Source: Aquirhabdus sp. (lineage in GTDB: Bacteria > Pseudomonadota > Gammaproteobacteria > Pseudomonadales > Moraxellaceae). From it: DNA of 31,802 bases. A model generated the notes under the pieces. That model had not been told where the DNA came from. It did not search any database and saw only the letters and a program-made list of their open reading frames with translations. The stretch is from the NCBI GenBank assembly GCA_030150135.1, contig JASLGO010000058.1, forward strand, positions 1 to 31,802, in the 5' to 3' direction. A program made the position numbers and the translations under genes. The first letter of the stretch is position 1; each line of letters opens with the position of its first letter. Positions 16,810 to 24,416 of this stretch are shown piece by piece.

Positions 16810-16842
16810 TTAACGGCGAACCACAAATGGAATCGCCGTTAA
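16810..16842. repeat. Inverted repeat at the convergent 3' ends of exbD and a small membrane gene
   Basis: TTAACGGCG (16810-16818) and CGCCGTTAA (16834-16842) are perfect 9-base arms with a 15-base loop. The repeat covers the stop codon and last codons of the minus-strand gene. There is no T-run on either strand, so an intrinsic terminator is doubtful, but it could protect both 3' ends. The 9-base arm TTAACGGCG also occurs in the tonB leader. Confidence 0.6.
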
Positions 16843-17016
16843 TGTACTTCCAATCAATACCAGTAAAACTGTACTGGCAGATATGAAGTAAGGGTAAATC
16901 ATGAGCAAAATGCCGCAGACAAAGGGGATATTTGCTTTTTGTTTCCTGCCATAAATAAAAAATCCCAAGCCTATACTGCTGAATAGTACGCCCCAGAGTA
17001 ATGTCGCTGCCGTCAC
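16810..17016 (-). CDS. Small two- to three-helix membrane protein, function unknown
   Basis: The protein has 68 residues and starts with GTG at 17016, with AAGGAG (reverse complement of 17026-17031) 9 bases upstream, so it is probably translated. Hydrophobic segments lie at about 4-22 (LLWGVLFSSIGLGFFIYG), 29-46 and 48-64. They are separated by a basic RKQKAN turn, and the C-terminus is VVRR. I do not recognise a characterised family. It stands between exbD (convergent) and msrA (same strand, 38 bases apart), which gives no clear functional hint. Confidence 0.7.
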   Translation of the reverse strand: MTAATLLWGVLFSSIGLGFFIYGRKQKANIPFVCGILLMIYPYFISASTVLLVLIGSTLTAIPFVVRR

Positions 17017-17054
17017 GAATTGACTCTCCTTAGTCTTAGATCCTTTTTTAATCT

Positions 17055-17573
17055 TTAAGCAACATCATCTGCAAAATACTGCTTCAACTTAGAGAGCTTT
17101 GGCGGAATCATAAAGCTGCAATAGCCTTGATTTGGATTCTTGGCATAGAAATCCTGATGATATTCTTCTGCTGGATAGAATGCAGGCGCGGGTGATAGCT
17201 CCGTGATAACCTTGATACTATCGTGTCTTAGCTGTTCAATTTTTGCAGTTGCCAGTTGTTTTTGCGTGTCATTCGTATAGAAGATCACAGAGCGGTATTG
17301 TGTACCGATGTCATTGCCTTGACGATTCAATGTTGTTGGATCATGGATGGCAAAGAAAATATCCAAAATGCGTTCAAATGAAATCACGGCAGGATCGAAA
17401 TCAATCGCAATCACTTCGGCATGCCCTGTTGCGCCACTACAAATTTGTTCATAAGTTGGATTGGCTCGCGCACCACCTGCATAGCCACTGGTGACTGTCT
17501 TGACGCCGCGAACGGCGCGGAAAACCGATTCAGTACACCAAAAACATCCACCGCCTAGAATTGCAGTTTCCAT
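17055..17573 (-). CDS. msrA: Peptide-methionine (S)-S-oxide reductase MsrA
   Basis: The protein has 172 residues from ATG 17573. I chose it because GGAGG (reverse complement of 17583-17587) lies 9 bases upstream and METAILGGGCFWC is the usual N-terminus; an ATG at 17579 has only 3 bases of spacing. MsrA reduces methionine-S-sulfoxide in proteins, using thioredoxin to recycle. The catalytic GCFWC motif, GYAGG, GHAEVIAIDFDP, DIGTQYRSVIF and YHQDFYAKNPNQGYC (with a resolving Cys) are all present. It is a cytoplasmic repair enzyme against oxidative damage. No operon partner is evident apart from the small membrane gene downstream. Confidence 0.95.
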   Translation of the reverse strand: METAILGGGCFWCTESVFRAVRGVKTVTSGYAGGARANPTYEQICSGATGHAEVIAIDFDPAVISFERILDIFFAIHDPTTLNRQGNDIGTQYRSVIFYTNDTQKQLATAKIEQLRHDSIKVITELSPAPAFYPAEEYHQDFYAKNPNQGYCSFMIPPKLSKLKQYFADDVA

Positions 17574-17695
17574 ATCCATGTGCCTCCGCAAAATGATCAA
17601 AAGATCGAGTTCGTTTTTTACAAAGAGGAAGTGTGTTTAATTTGTCAGCTCTGTGATTGGCTTTGAATCGTTAACCAATCTGAATTAATCATAAG

Positions 17696-18085
17696 TTAGT
17701 GAACAGCCCATTGCCACATCTGATATGCCAAAAACAGCCAGATTAATAAAATGAAGATTGCTACAAGCCAGTTCTTGGGTTTCGTGTTCCTTTGCTGAAT
17801 CCAATAATCGGCTTTCAATCGACCATCAACAATCACATGTTCGGGTATCAGTTTGAGTGTAAAGTAAATGCCAATAGGCACAATGATGACATCATCCAGA
17901 TAGCCGATTACAGGGATAAAATCTGGGATCAAATCAATTGGACTAAACGCATAAGCAACTATAAAAATTGAAATGACCTTGGCAGTGATGGGCATATCTG
18001 GGTGTTTCTGACAAAACCATAATGCGAGAATGTCTTTTTTTAACGACTTTGCCCACGCTCTGATTCTTTCGTCAAATTTTGTCAT
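17696..18085 (-). CDS. DUF1232 (YkvA-type) membrane protein
   Basis: The protein has 129 residues. The DUF1232 core is plain: AYAFSPIDLIPDFIPVIGYL followed by DDVIIVP (about residues 44-70). A preceding basic N-terminal helix and a C-terminal membrane helix (about 106-125, LVAIFILLIWLFLAYQMW) are also visible. YkvA-type proteins are small inner-membrane proteins of unknown function, widespread in bacteria. The start lies 8 bases downstream of the folA stop, so it is probably co-transcribed with folA. GATTGG/CCAATC (17653-17658, 17673-17678) downstream could form a weak stem, without a T-run. Confidence 0.85.
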   Translation of the reverse strand: MTKFDERIRAWAKSLKKDILALWFCQKHPDMPITAKVISIFIVAYAFSPIDLIPDFIPVIGYLDDVIIVPIGIYFTLKLIPEHVIVDGRLKADYWIQQRNTKPKNWLVAIFILLIWLFLAYQMWQWAVH

Positions 18086-18093
18086 TTGCTATG

Positions 18094-18615
18094 TCATGAT
18101 GTGGTTTTGCGATAGGTCACAAACTGGAACTTTACACCTGTTTTTTCATCAGCTTGTTCATTTTCTGTATTTACTTTTATCCATTCCGCTGGAATCTGAG
18201 GGTAGTGTGCTGTACCTGCGACATCAAGTTCAACATGGGTGATTTCCAGTCGATCTGCGATCGGTAAGGTAAGCGTAAATAATTCACCACCACCAATCAC
18301 ATAAATCGATGATTGACCACGCGCAATTGCATCTGCACTTGCGCCCTGAATCAGCTCATCCAGTGTTTGCACGACATGTACGCCGTCATGTGACCAATCT
18401 TTTTGGCGTGTGAGCACCCAATGACTGCGATTCGGTAGCAAACGACCTAAGGAATCGAATGTCTTACGTCCCATGATGATGACGCCACCTTGTGTAATGC
18501 GCTTAAAATGCTGCAAATCAGCAGGCAAATGCCAAGGCAGTTGGTTATCCACACCGATACAGTTTTCTTTGTCCATAGCGACGACATGAACGATTTCGAT
18601 GGTATTTGTGGTCAT
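18094..18615 (-). CDS. folA: Dihydrofolate reductase
   Basis: The protein has 173 residues from ATG 18615, supported by AAAGGA 5 bases upstream; the frame opens 12 codons earlier but lacks that signal. It reduces dihydrofolate to tetrahydrofolate with NADPH, restoring the folate oxidised by ThyA, encoded upstream on the same strand. Conserved segments are VVAMDKENCIGVDNQLPWHL (11-30), catalytic Asp33 in PADLQHFK, MGRKTFDSLGR and the C-terminal YVIGGGELF nucleotide-binding segment. The gene is separated from thyA by about 230 bases containing a palindromic repeat element, and the DUF1232 gene follows directly. Confidence 0.95.
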   Translation of the reverse strand: MTTNTIEIVHVVAMDKENCIGVDNQLPWHLPADLQHFKRITQGGVIIMGRKTFDSLGRLLPNRSHWVLTRQKDWSHDGVHVVQTLDELIQGASADAIARGQSSIYVIGGGELFTLTLPIADRLEITHVELDVAGTAHYPQIPAEWIKVNTENEQADEKTGVKFQFVTYRKTTS

Positions 18616-18651
18616 GGGAGTCCTTTCTAGCTTTGAAGTCTTACCCTTCAA

Positions 18652-18827
18652 GGCATAGGTATCTATACATCTTCTGAGGCTTATTTACCATATGCTTATC
18701 AAATCCATCCCGACCTTCCTTTTCTAAAGGAAGGAGCTTTTACCCCTCTTTAGAAAAAGAGGGGCAAGGGGAGATTTGAAAGCATCAGCAAAATCAAACT
18801 ATTAAAATTTGTGTAGATACTTATGCC
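18652..18827. repeat. 176-bp palindromic repeat element with 18-bp terminal inverted repeats
   Basis: The outer ends, 18652-18669 and 18810-18827, are inverted copies matching at 16 of 18 positions (GGCATAgGTATCTAtACA). Inside, TCAAATC (18699-18705) faces GATTTGA (18773-18779). They enclose two perfect hairpins: CCTTCCTTT/AAAGGAAGG (18714-18734) and CCCCTCTTT/AAAGAGGGG (18743-18764). There is no coding frame. The nested symmetry is that of a non-autonomous, MITE- or REP-like element. No target-site duplication is obvious. It lies between thyA and folA, where transcripts from thyA would fold it. Confidence 0.7.
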
Positions 18828-18848
18828 CTCAGGGAAAGGAGTATTATT

Positions 18849-19691
18849 TTAAACCGCCACAGGCGCCTTAATCGCTGGATGATGCTGGTAGTTCTCAAGT
18901 TCCAAATCCGCATATTCAAATGCAAAAATATCGTTGATCGCAGGATTAATTTTCAATTTTGGCAATGGCAATGGTTCGCGACTGAGCTGCAACGTCGCTT
19001 GTTCAAAATGATTGCTATACAAATGACTATCGCCACCTGTCCAGACAAATTCTCCAACTTCCAATCCTGTCACTTGTGCGATGAGATGCGTCAGCAACGC
19101 ATAACTTGCGATATTAAACGGTACACCCAAGAAAATATCGGCACTACGCTGGTAGAGTTGACAAGAGAGCTTGCCGTTTGCCACATAAAACTGAAACATG
19201 GTGTGGCATGGCGGCAGAGCGACTTGCCCTGCTTCAGGAGGATTCCAGCCTGACACGATCAGACGACGTGAGTCTGGATTGGTTTTGATTTCATTGATTA
19301 GCCAAGAAATCTGATCAAAACCGTCTTTTTGGTAAGTGCCATCAGGGTTTTTGGTTGCGCCAAAATTACGCCATTGGTGGCCATACACAGGCCCAAGATC
19401 GTTTTCTTGACGACCAAATCGTGCGCATTGCTCTGTAGTTGCCCATTCGTCCCAGATCGATACACCGTTGTCTTTGAGGTAATTGACATTGGTGTCGCCT
19501 TTGAGGAACCAAAGGAGTTCAACCGCAACGGATTTAAAATGCACACGTTTGGTGGTGAGAATCGGAAAGCCTTTTTGCAGATCAAAGCGCATTTGATAGC
19601 CAAACACTGAGCGCGTACCTGTACCTGTACGGTCTGTTTTTTCTACACCATGAGTCAGTACATGACGTAGCAGGTCTAGGTAAGTGTTCAT
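18849..19691 (-). CDS. thyA: Thymidylate synthase
   Basis: The protein has 280 residues, in the normal range. It methylates dUMP to dTMP with 5,10-methylenetetrahydrofolate. Catalytic Cys162 lies in PPCHTMFQFYV, the phosphate-binding Arg pair in SRRLIVSGWN (141-150), and QLYQRSADIFLGVPFNIASY is intact. The insert of the longer E. coli-unlike ThyA type (about residues 85-125) is present. Its ATG overlaps the lgt stop by four bases (ATGA), so lgt and thyA are translationally coupled, as in many gammaproteobacteria. folA lies downstream, completing the thymidylate cycle. Confidence 0.97.
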   Translation of the reverse strand: MNTYLDLLRHVLTHGVEKTDRTGTGTRSVFGYQMRFDLQKGFPILTTKRVHFKSVAVELLWFLKGDTNVNYLKDNGVSIWDEWATTEQCARFGRQENDLGPVYGHQWRNFGATKNPDGTYQKDGFDQISWLINEIKTNPDSRRLIVSGWNPPEAGQVALPPCHTMFQFYVANGKLSCQLYQRSADIFLGVPFNIASYALLTHLIAQVTGLEVGEFVWTGGDSHLYSNHFEQATLQLSREPLPLPKLKINPAINDIFAFEYADLELENYQHHPAIKAPVAV

Positions 19692-20521
19692 GCGTTGCCC
19701 TCTTGCGTGTTCTTTTTACTGCCCCAGTCGTAAATGCCACGATGGTAGGCATACCATAGCATCCATAAACCAATAGCGAGCATTGGTACGGTCAATAATT
19801 GTCCTTTGCTCATCCAGCCAAACCATAAATGCTGGTCAAAATCAGGTTCACGGAAAAATTCAATACCGAATCGTGCAGCCCCATAGCCTAACAAAAATAG
19901 TGCTGAAACCGCCATACGTGGACGTGGTTTTGATGAGAACCACCAAAGCAGCAGGAACAACGCTAGACCTTCAAAAGTCGCTTCATAAAGTTGTGAAGGA
20001 TGACGGAGTAGATATTGTGGATCACTTGGGAAGCGCATCGCAAGCGCAAAAGTTTGATCAATAACAGGGCGACCCCACAGTTCATCATTGATAAAGTTAC
20101 CAATCCGACCAAACATGAGTCCTGTTGGAACACATGGTGCAATGAAATCAAGCGTCTGGAATGCCGTTTTGCCATGTTTACGCGCAAAAAAGACCATCGC
20201 GAGCATTACGCCAATAAAACCACCGTGGAAGCTCATCCCACCTTGCCAGACTTTAAAGAGAGAGAGCGGGTTGCTGAACAAAGTATCTGATTGATAAAAC
20301 AACATATAGCCAATTCGACCACCGAGAATCACACCCAGCGCACCATAAAACACAAGGTCTGAAACGTATTCTTCTGTCCAGCCACGCTCTGTCTGGCGTG
20401 TACGAAACAGTGCAAGTCCGTAGGCTGTGGCGAAAGCCAGCAAATACATCACACCGTACCAATGGATTTTCAGCGGGCCTACGGCCAGTGCAATAGGGTC
20501 GATCTGAGGGTAGGTCAGCAT
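19688..20521 (-). CDS. lgt: Prolipoprotein diacylglyceryl transferase Lgt
   Basis: The protein has 277 residues from ATG 20521 (MLTYPQIDPIALAVGPLKIH, the usual N-terminus); an upstream ATG at 20542 would add 7 unusual residues. Lgt moves a diacylglyceryl group from phosphatidylglycerol to the lipobox Cys of prolipoproteins in the inner membrane. Key features are WYG near residue 21, GGMSFHGG with His99, the Lgt signature GRIGNFINDELWGR (138-151) with Arg139, and HPSQLYEA. About seven membrane helices are visible. It overlaps thyA by four bases. Lipoprotein genes in this window (patatin-like, CAP, 21475-22383) would be its substrates. Confidence 0.96.
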   Translation of the reverse strand: MLTYPQIDPIALAVGPLKIHWYGVMYLLAFATAYGLALFRTRQTERGWTEEYVSDLVFYGALGVILGGRIGYMLFYQSDTLFSNPLSLFKVWQGGMSFHGGFIGVMLAMVFFARKHGKTAFQTLDFIAPCVPTGLMFGRIGNFINDELWGRPVIDQTFALAMRFPSDPQYLLRHPSQLYEATFEGLALFLLLWWFSSKPRPRMAVSALFLLGYGAARFGIEFFREPDFDQHLWFGWMSKGQLLTVPMLAIGLWMLWYAYHRGIYDWGSKKNTQEGNA

Positions 20522-20595
20522 AGACAGCTCGTTGTATCTCAATCAAAGTGGTGGCATTCTAGCTTATTATTGTTGCTTTTGAGCTATATTCGATC

Positions 20596-21351
20596 ATGTG
20601 CATTGTTGTATTAGCGTGGCAGACCGTACCGAATAAACCGCTCATTTTGTTTGGTAATCGTGATGAGTTTTATCATCGGGATGCTGCTCCACTGTCGATT
20701 TGGTCGAATAGTCCCATCATTGCGGGGCGTGATCTACAGTCAGGTGGAACTTGGTTAGGTATCACGGCATCAGGACGATGGGCGATCATTACCAATTTTC
20801 GTCGAAAAGAAAATCCACCATCCAATGCCATTACGCGTGGGGCATTGGTTGCTGATTATTTAAATGGTGATAGCGAACCTTTGGCATTTTTGCAGTCGGT
20901 AAATCCTGAACAATATGCAGGGTTTAATTTGATTGTGGGAACGCTTACTGATGCTGCCATTCTGGGCAATCGTGGTACTCCACCGCAGCCGCTTCCTGCG
21001 GGCGTTCACACGTTAAGTAATGCATTAATTGATACGGAATGGCCTAAGACCAAACGATTATCGCAAGGTTTCCGTGCGTTAGATTTAACTGCGAATGATG
21101 ATGCGCTCGTCACCAGCGGTTTTGATCTGCTTAACGATGAAACCAAAGCTGCCATAGCGGATCTGCCGAATACAGGGATTGGCATGGATATGGAAGAAGT
21201 CTTGTCGTCGATTCGGATTGATAGTCCGATTTATGGAACGCGTGTTTCGAGTGTTTTACTTTTGGGTGATGAAGGGTATACGTTTGCGGAAAAGACGTTG
21301 AGGCCTGTGGCGGGTGGGGTGGTGAAGTTGGTGGGGACTTGGAAGGCTTAA
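20596..21351 (+). CDS. NRDE/TANGO2 family protein
   Basis: The protein has 251 residues beginning MCIVVLAWQT, with the family-naming motif NRDE at 21-24 (FGNRDEFYHR). It also has GRDLQSGGTWLGI, SGRWAIITNFR, NLIVGT and YGTRVSSVLLL. These are characteristic of the NRDE (Ser/Thr-rich T10, TANGO2) family, whose eukaryotic member affects Golgi organisation and haem or lipid handling. The bacterial function is not settled. A Cys at position 2 is conserved in the family. There is no clear ribosome binding site, and a possible -10 TATATT (20585-20590) lies 5 bases before ATG. It faces lgt divergently and ends before a REP-like terminator. Confidence 0.88.
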   Translation: MCIVVLAWQTVPNKPLILFGNRDEFYHRDAAPLSIWSNSPIIAGRDLQSGGTWLGITASGRWAIITNFRRKENPPSNAITRGALVADYLNGDSEPLAFLQSVNPEQYAGFNLIVGTLTDAAILGNRGTPPQPLPAGVHTLSNALIDTEWPKTKRLSQGFRALDLTANDDALVTSGFDLLNDETKAAIADLPNTGIGMDMEEVLSSIRIDSPIYGTRVSSVLLLGDEGYTFAEKTLRPVAGGVVKLVGTWKA

Positions 21352-21378
21352 GTATTTGAATTTTGGTAAGGATACGTA

Positions 21379-21465
21379 GCTCATTGAGCTCGTCGAAATG
21401 AGCGGTATCAGCTCATATAGGTTTCTTAATTCACGTTACTTCGACAAGCTCAGTGAGCTTTTTTT
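21379..21465. repeat. Inverted REP-like pair, also a likely terminator
   Basis: The left arm, 21379-21397 (GCTCATTGAGCTCGTCGAA), and the right arm, 21439-21457 (TTCGACAAGCTCAGTGAGC), are inverted copies matching at 17 of 19 positions. Each arm also has internal symmetry (AGCTC/GAGCT). The right one runs directly into seven T (21459-21465). I know this sequence type (CTTCGACAAGCTCAGTG) as a repeat common in many bacterial genomes. It sits between two convergent genes and probably terminates the NRDE-family transcript. Confidence 0.75.
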
Positions 21466-21474
21466 GTTGAAAGT

Positions 21475-22383
21475 TCAATGGAGAGGAAAATCTTTCAGCG
21501 GCTCTGTCAGACGTTTAACAACAGTACTTGCCGCATGATCTGTTGATTGCATGAGTTGATCATCGAGTTCTTCCGAGTTAACTTTTCGAATAATGCGTGA
21601 TAGTCGAATGTCGGAAGTGCCTGTATCACTGGTTTCCCAGATGGTTTCGACGGGTTTCAAGCGAATTAACTCTGCTTCAATACGGACAGGGCGGCAAACT
21701 TCATTAAACGCCCAGAATCCTGCATAGCCTTCTGCTAACTCTTCAGTGCCTTCCTCTGCAAGGTATACTGCTCCAGCGGTACGTGCCGCTTTAGTTCCAA
21801 TTAAGGCAATAGAACCTGCGATGGCAAGTGTCGAAGTGATTTCAAAGGTGACGTAAGCTTTGCGCCAAGCGACAGGTGTCAAACCATAATCCGTGATTCT
21901 ATATTTTAGAATGGCGTCTGAGCCCGTGTCTAAAGCAATACGATCTGCGTCGTCTTGAGTAATAGGTACGTCAAAATCCTGATCTTCAAGGGTATGTATA
22001 GTCGGATTATCTGTCGGAGTTGGTATAACGACAAATGATTGTTGGCTAGCGAGAGCATGATTGATTGTCACGCGTGCGCGCTCTTGAGCTCGACTTTCTT
22101 GTTCTTGAATCACGGTCTCAGGTATAGGCGTATTCTCGGGTAGCTCTTTACCAAAGACAGCTTTGAGCCGTTCTTGTTTGATCGTCATCGGAGTTTGTAG
22201 CACGATCATTTTGATTGGATTGGATGGATGAGTTTCTGCCAATGCTATTAAACCAGTGGTTGATGTACATCCGCCCAGAGAAAATACTAAAGTAGATAAT
22301 AGGATGATCACGCTGTATTTGACAGCAAGACTGCGTGTTAAAAGCCTGAGATATTGACTGTCGTACACTGCCTCGATTCCCAT
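21475..22383 (-). CDS. Predicted lipoprotein, family not recognised
   Basis: The protein has 302 residues. A longish N-terminal region with several Arg precedes a hydrophobic core (about 23-36) and the lipobox LGGC with Cys39, so it is likely a lipoprotein. The middle (about 60-125) is Gln/Glu-rich and helical. It is followed by DAILKYRITDYGLTPVAW, a hydrophobic AGSIALIGTKAARTAGAVYL stretch (about 190-210) and a C-terminal part with ETIWETSDTG. The pattern of a periplasmic lipoprotein with an 'AILKYRITDYG' strand resembles uncharacterised proteins, but I cannot name a family. The start lacks a good ribosome binding site. rdgB lies upstream on the same strand, about 100 bases away. Confidence 0.75.
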   Translation of the reverse strand: MGIEAVYDSQYLRLLTRSLAVKYSVIILLSTLVFSLGGCTSTTGLIALAETHPSNPIKMIVLQTPMTIKQERLKAVFGKELPENTPIPETVIQEQESRAQERARVTINHALASQQSFVVIPTPTDNPTIHTLEDQDFDVPITQDDADRIALDTGSDAILKYRITDYGLTPVAWRKAYVTFEITSTLAIAGSIALIGTKAARTAGAVYLAEEGTEELAEGYAGFWAFNEVCRPVRIEAELIRLKPVETIWETSDTGTSDIRLSRIIRKVNSEELDDQLMQSTDHAASTVVKRLTEPLKDFPLH

Positions 22384-22484
22384 TCAAGATGTTGATTCAT
22401 TTTTCAATTATGACGTGAGAGTCTTAGTTGAAAGTTAGATCATCATTCTTTTTTGAGAATACGATGACATGTATTTTGAACGTG

Positions 22485-23102
22485 CTATTGTTCCAACATT
22501 GCTGCCTTAAATTGAGCCATTGCCATCCCCCGATGACTGATTTTATTTTTCTCTGATTTCTCAAGTTCAGCGCTGGTTTTACCTAATTCTGGTAACCAAA
22601 ACAAAGGGTCGTAACCAAAGCCACCTTCGCCACGAATTCCCTCCAGAATCTCACCATGCCAGACTCCCTGACAAATCAGTGGTAATGGATCTTCAGCATG
22701 ACGAACCATCGCTAACACGCAAACAAACATCGCTGGAATCGGTTGTCCATTGCGAAACGATTTTAATTTTTCGAGTAAAGTTTGATTGTTGAGCGCATCA
22801 TTACCATGTTCACCACCAAAGCGTGCTGAATAAATTCCCGGTGCACCACCTAAAATCGGCACGCATAATCCAGAATCATCAGCAAGTGCAGCTTTTCCAG
22901 ATGCTTTTGCGGCATGACGTGCCTTAATCAGTGCATTTTCAACAAAACTTAGTCCATCTTCGACAGCATCCGTGATGCCCAGTTGCCCTTGAGCAATGAC
23001 TTGAATCGGTAAGGCTGCGGATTCAAAGAGAGTATTAAACTCTTTGATTTTGCCTTGGTTATTGCTGGCGAGAATGAGTGTGTTGTCGGCGAGATTGAGC
23101 AT
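22485..23102 (-). CDS. rdgB: XTP/dITP pyrophosphatase RdgB
   Basis: The protein has 205 residues of the HAM1/RdgB family. It hydrolyses dITP, XTP and other non-canonical purine triphosphates to monophosphates, preventing their incorporation into DNA. Motifs present are ILASNNQGKIKEF (the substrate-binding loop near the N-terminus), FVENALIKAR, ADDSGLCV (metal-binding Asp), APGIYSARFGG, GEGGFGYDPLF and KNKISHRG. Length is usual. The Sel1-repeat gene lies upstream behind a terminator, so rdgB probably has its own promoter. The order metX-metW-Sel1 protein-rdgB appears conserved in relatives, from memory. Confidence 0.95.
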   Translation of the reverse strand: MLNLADNTLILASNNQGKIKEFNTLFESAALPIQVIAQGQLGITDAVEDGLSFVENALIKARHAAKASGKAALADDSGLCVPILGGAPGIYSARFGGEHGNDALNNQTLLEKLKSFRNGQPIPAMFVCVLAMVRHAEDPLPLICQGVWHGEILEGIRGEGGFGYDPLFWLPELGKTSAELEKSEKNKISHRGMAMAQFKAAMLEQ

Positions 23103-23182
23103 AAGTGGAATCTTTTTTGGGTCGTGCGGTGAATTTTAATCATCAAGTGGATGAAAGGCGAGCGTGAAAGTTTTTAAGCAAT

Positions 23183-23210
23183 AAAAAAGCCCGAACGGGT
23201 CGGACTTTTT
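23183..23210 (-). terminator. Terminator after the metX-metW-Sel1 unit
   Basis: AAAAAAGCCCG and CGGACTTTTT form a stem with one C-A mismatch around a short loop. It has T-runs on either strand, so it can act in the minus direction after the Sel1 gene (stop at 23227). It lies 80 bases before rdgB. Confidence 0.75.
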
Positions 23211-23226
23211 AATCGATAATTTGGTG

Positions 23227-23826
23227 TTATTGACCGCTTGAGCTGTCATCTGTCTGAATCCAGCGATCAGCACGATTTTTAGCATCTTGAATATCTTGCT
23301 GTGACAAGTTTGCCGCTAAGGTGCGGATTTTGCCTTGCGCTTTATCTTTGATACGTTGATCAAGCATGCCGTCGCGTGCAGATAAGTCGTACCATTGGTA
23401 GGCATTAGCGAGATTCTGGCTGCGTTCTTCGATCAATGCCAAGTTATAACTTGCACGATTGTCACCTTGTTTAGCCGCTTTACCAAACCAATATTTGGCT
23501 TGATTCATGTCTGCGGCCACACCTTTGCCTTCGGCATACATTTGACCGACGTTCAATTGTGCAGGTGCAGCACCTTGTTGAGCTGCTTTCAAATACCAGT
23601 TAAAGGCTTGCGCTAAATCTTGTGGGACACCCTGACCATATTTATAGTGGCTTGCCAAGAAGAATTGGGCGCGAACGTTACCTGCTTGAGCTGCGGTTTG
23701 CAGATCTGCAACAGGCATAGTGGCAAAATTTTCAGTTTCAGGTGTTAACGATTTCAAATCCGCAAACGCAGGAATGCTGGCCGTTAAACCCATCGATAAC
23801 ATTAAAGCGGTCAGTGTGTATTTCAT
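23227..23826 (-). CDS. Exported Sel1-repeat protein
   Basis: The protein has 199 residues. A signal peptide is likely cleaved after PAFA (residue 22). Three Sel1-like repeats (about 53-85, 87-121, 123-153) show the typical AQFFLASHYKYGQGVPQD, A..WYLKAAQQG and AYQWYDLSARDG pattern. Sel1 repeats are alpha/alpha scaffolds for protein contacts, often in envelope stress or assembly. The C-terminus (about 155-199) is charged and helical. Its ATG overlaps the metW TGA by four bases (ATGA), so translation is coupled to metW. The coupling of a periplasmic Sel1 protein to methionine genes is not explained by known function. Confidence 0.85.
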   Translation of the reverse strand: MKYTLTALMLSMGLTASIPAFADLKSLTPETENFATMPVADLQTAAQAGNVRAQFFLASHYKYGQGVPQDLAQAFNWYLKAAQQGAAPAQLNVGQMYAEGKGVAADMNQAKYWFGKAAKQGDNRASYNLALIEERSQNLANAYQWYDLSARDGMLDQRIKDKAQGKIRTLAANLSQQDIQDAKNRADRWIQTDDSSSGQ

Positions 23827-24416
23827 GCGCGGCTCACTCGATAAATCGCAATTTCACCGAAAAAATTGGGGAAATGCTTCATAAAAAAATTACCCTGCTG
23901 GTCGCCGTCGACAGCAAGTCTGTTAATAATTTTAATCCCATTTGCATGGCAAAGGGCTTCAAAATCACGAAATGTACACAAATGAATATTGGGTGTGTCA
24001 TACCACATATACGGCAATGCCTCAGAAACAGGCATCTTTCCTCGGAATCCGAGGTAGCTACGCGTTTTCCAGTGAGCAAAATTGGGAAAAGTGATAATTG
24101 CTTCACGTCCTACACGAACCATGTCCAATAACATTTGGTCTGGTGCTTTGATCGCTTGCAAGGCTTGTGCCATCACGACGGCATCGAAACTTTGATCAGC
24201 AAAACGACCTAATCCTTCATTCAAATCCTGTTGAATGATGTTTAGCCCGCGTCCAATCGCTGTGGTGATTTTATCTTCATCAATTTCAAGACCATAGCAC
24301 TCAATTTTGAGTTTTCTTGCCATGTGTGCCAATAATTCACCATCGCCACAACCGAGATCTAGTACACGAGATCCTGGTTTAATCCAGCGTTCGGCAAGTT
24401 GTTGATCCAATCTCAT
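23823..24416 (-). CDS. metW: MetW, methionine biosynthesis partner of MetX
   Basis: The protein has 197 residues with a class I methyltransferase-like fold: VLDLGCGDGELLAHM (SAM motif I, about 18-32), YGLEIDEDKI, FDAVVMAQALQAI and the MetW-typical ITFPNFAHWKTRSYLGFRGK (about 108-127) and PYMWYDTPNIHLCT. MetW is nearly always paired with MetX, and the pair is needed for efficient homoserine acylation in many proteobacteria. Whether MetW is itself a methyltransferase is unclear. Start and stop overlap the neighbours metX and the Sel1 gene by four bases each, giving a tightly coupled three-gene unit. Confidence 0.95.
   Translation of the reverse strand: MRLDQQLAERWIKPGSRVLDLGCGDGELLAHMARKLKIECYGLEIDEDKITTAIGRGLNIIQQDLNEGLGRFADQSFDAVVMAQALQAIKAPDQMLLDMVRVGREAIITFPNFAHWKTRSYLGFRGKMPVSEALPYMWYDTPNIHLCTFRDFEALCHANGIKIINRLAVDGDQQGNFFMKHFPNFFGEIAIYRVSRA

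Noticed and set aside
17653..17678. GATTGG...CCAATC stem after the DUF1232 gene as terminator
   Set aside because: The arms are only 6 bases with a 14-base loop and no T-run on the minus strand.
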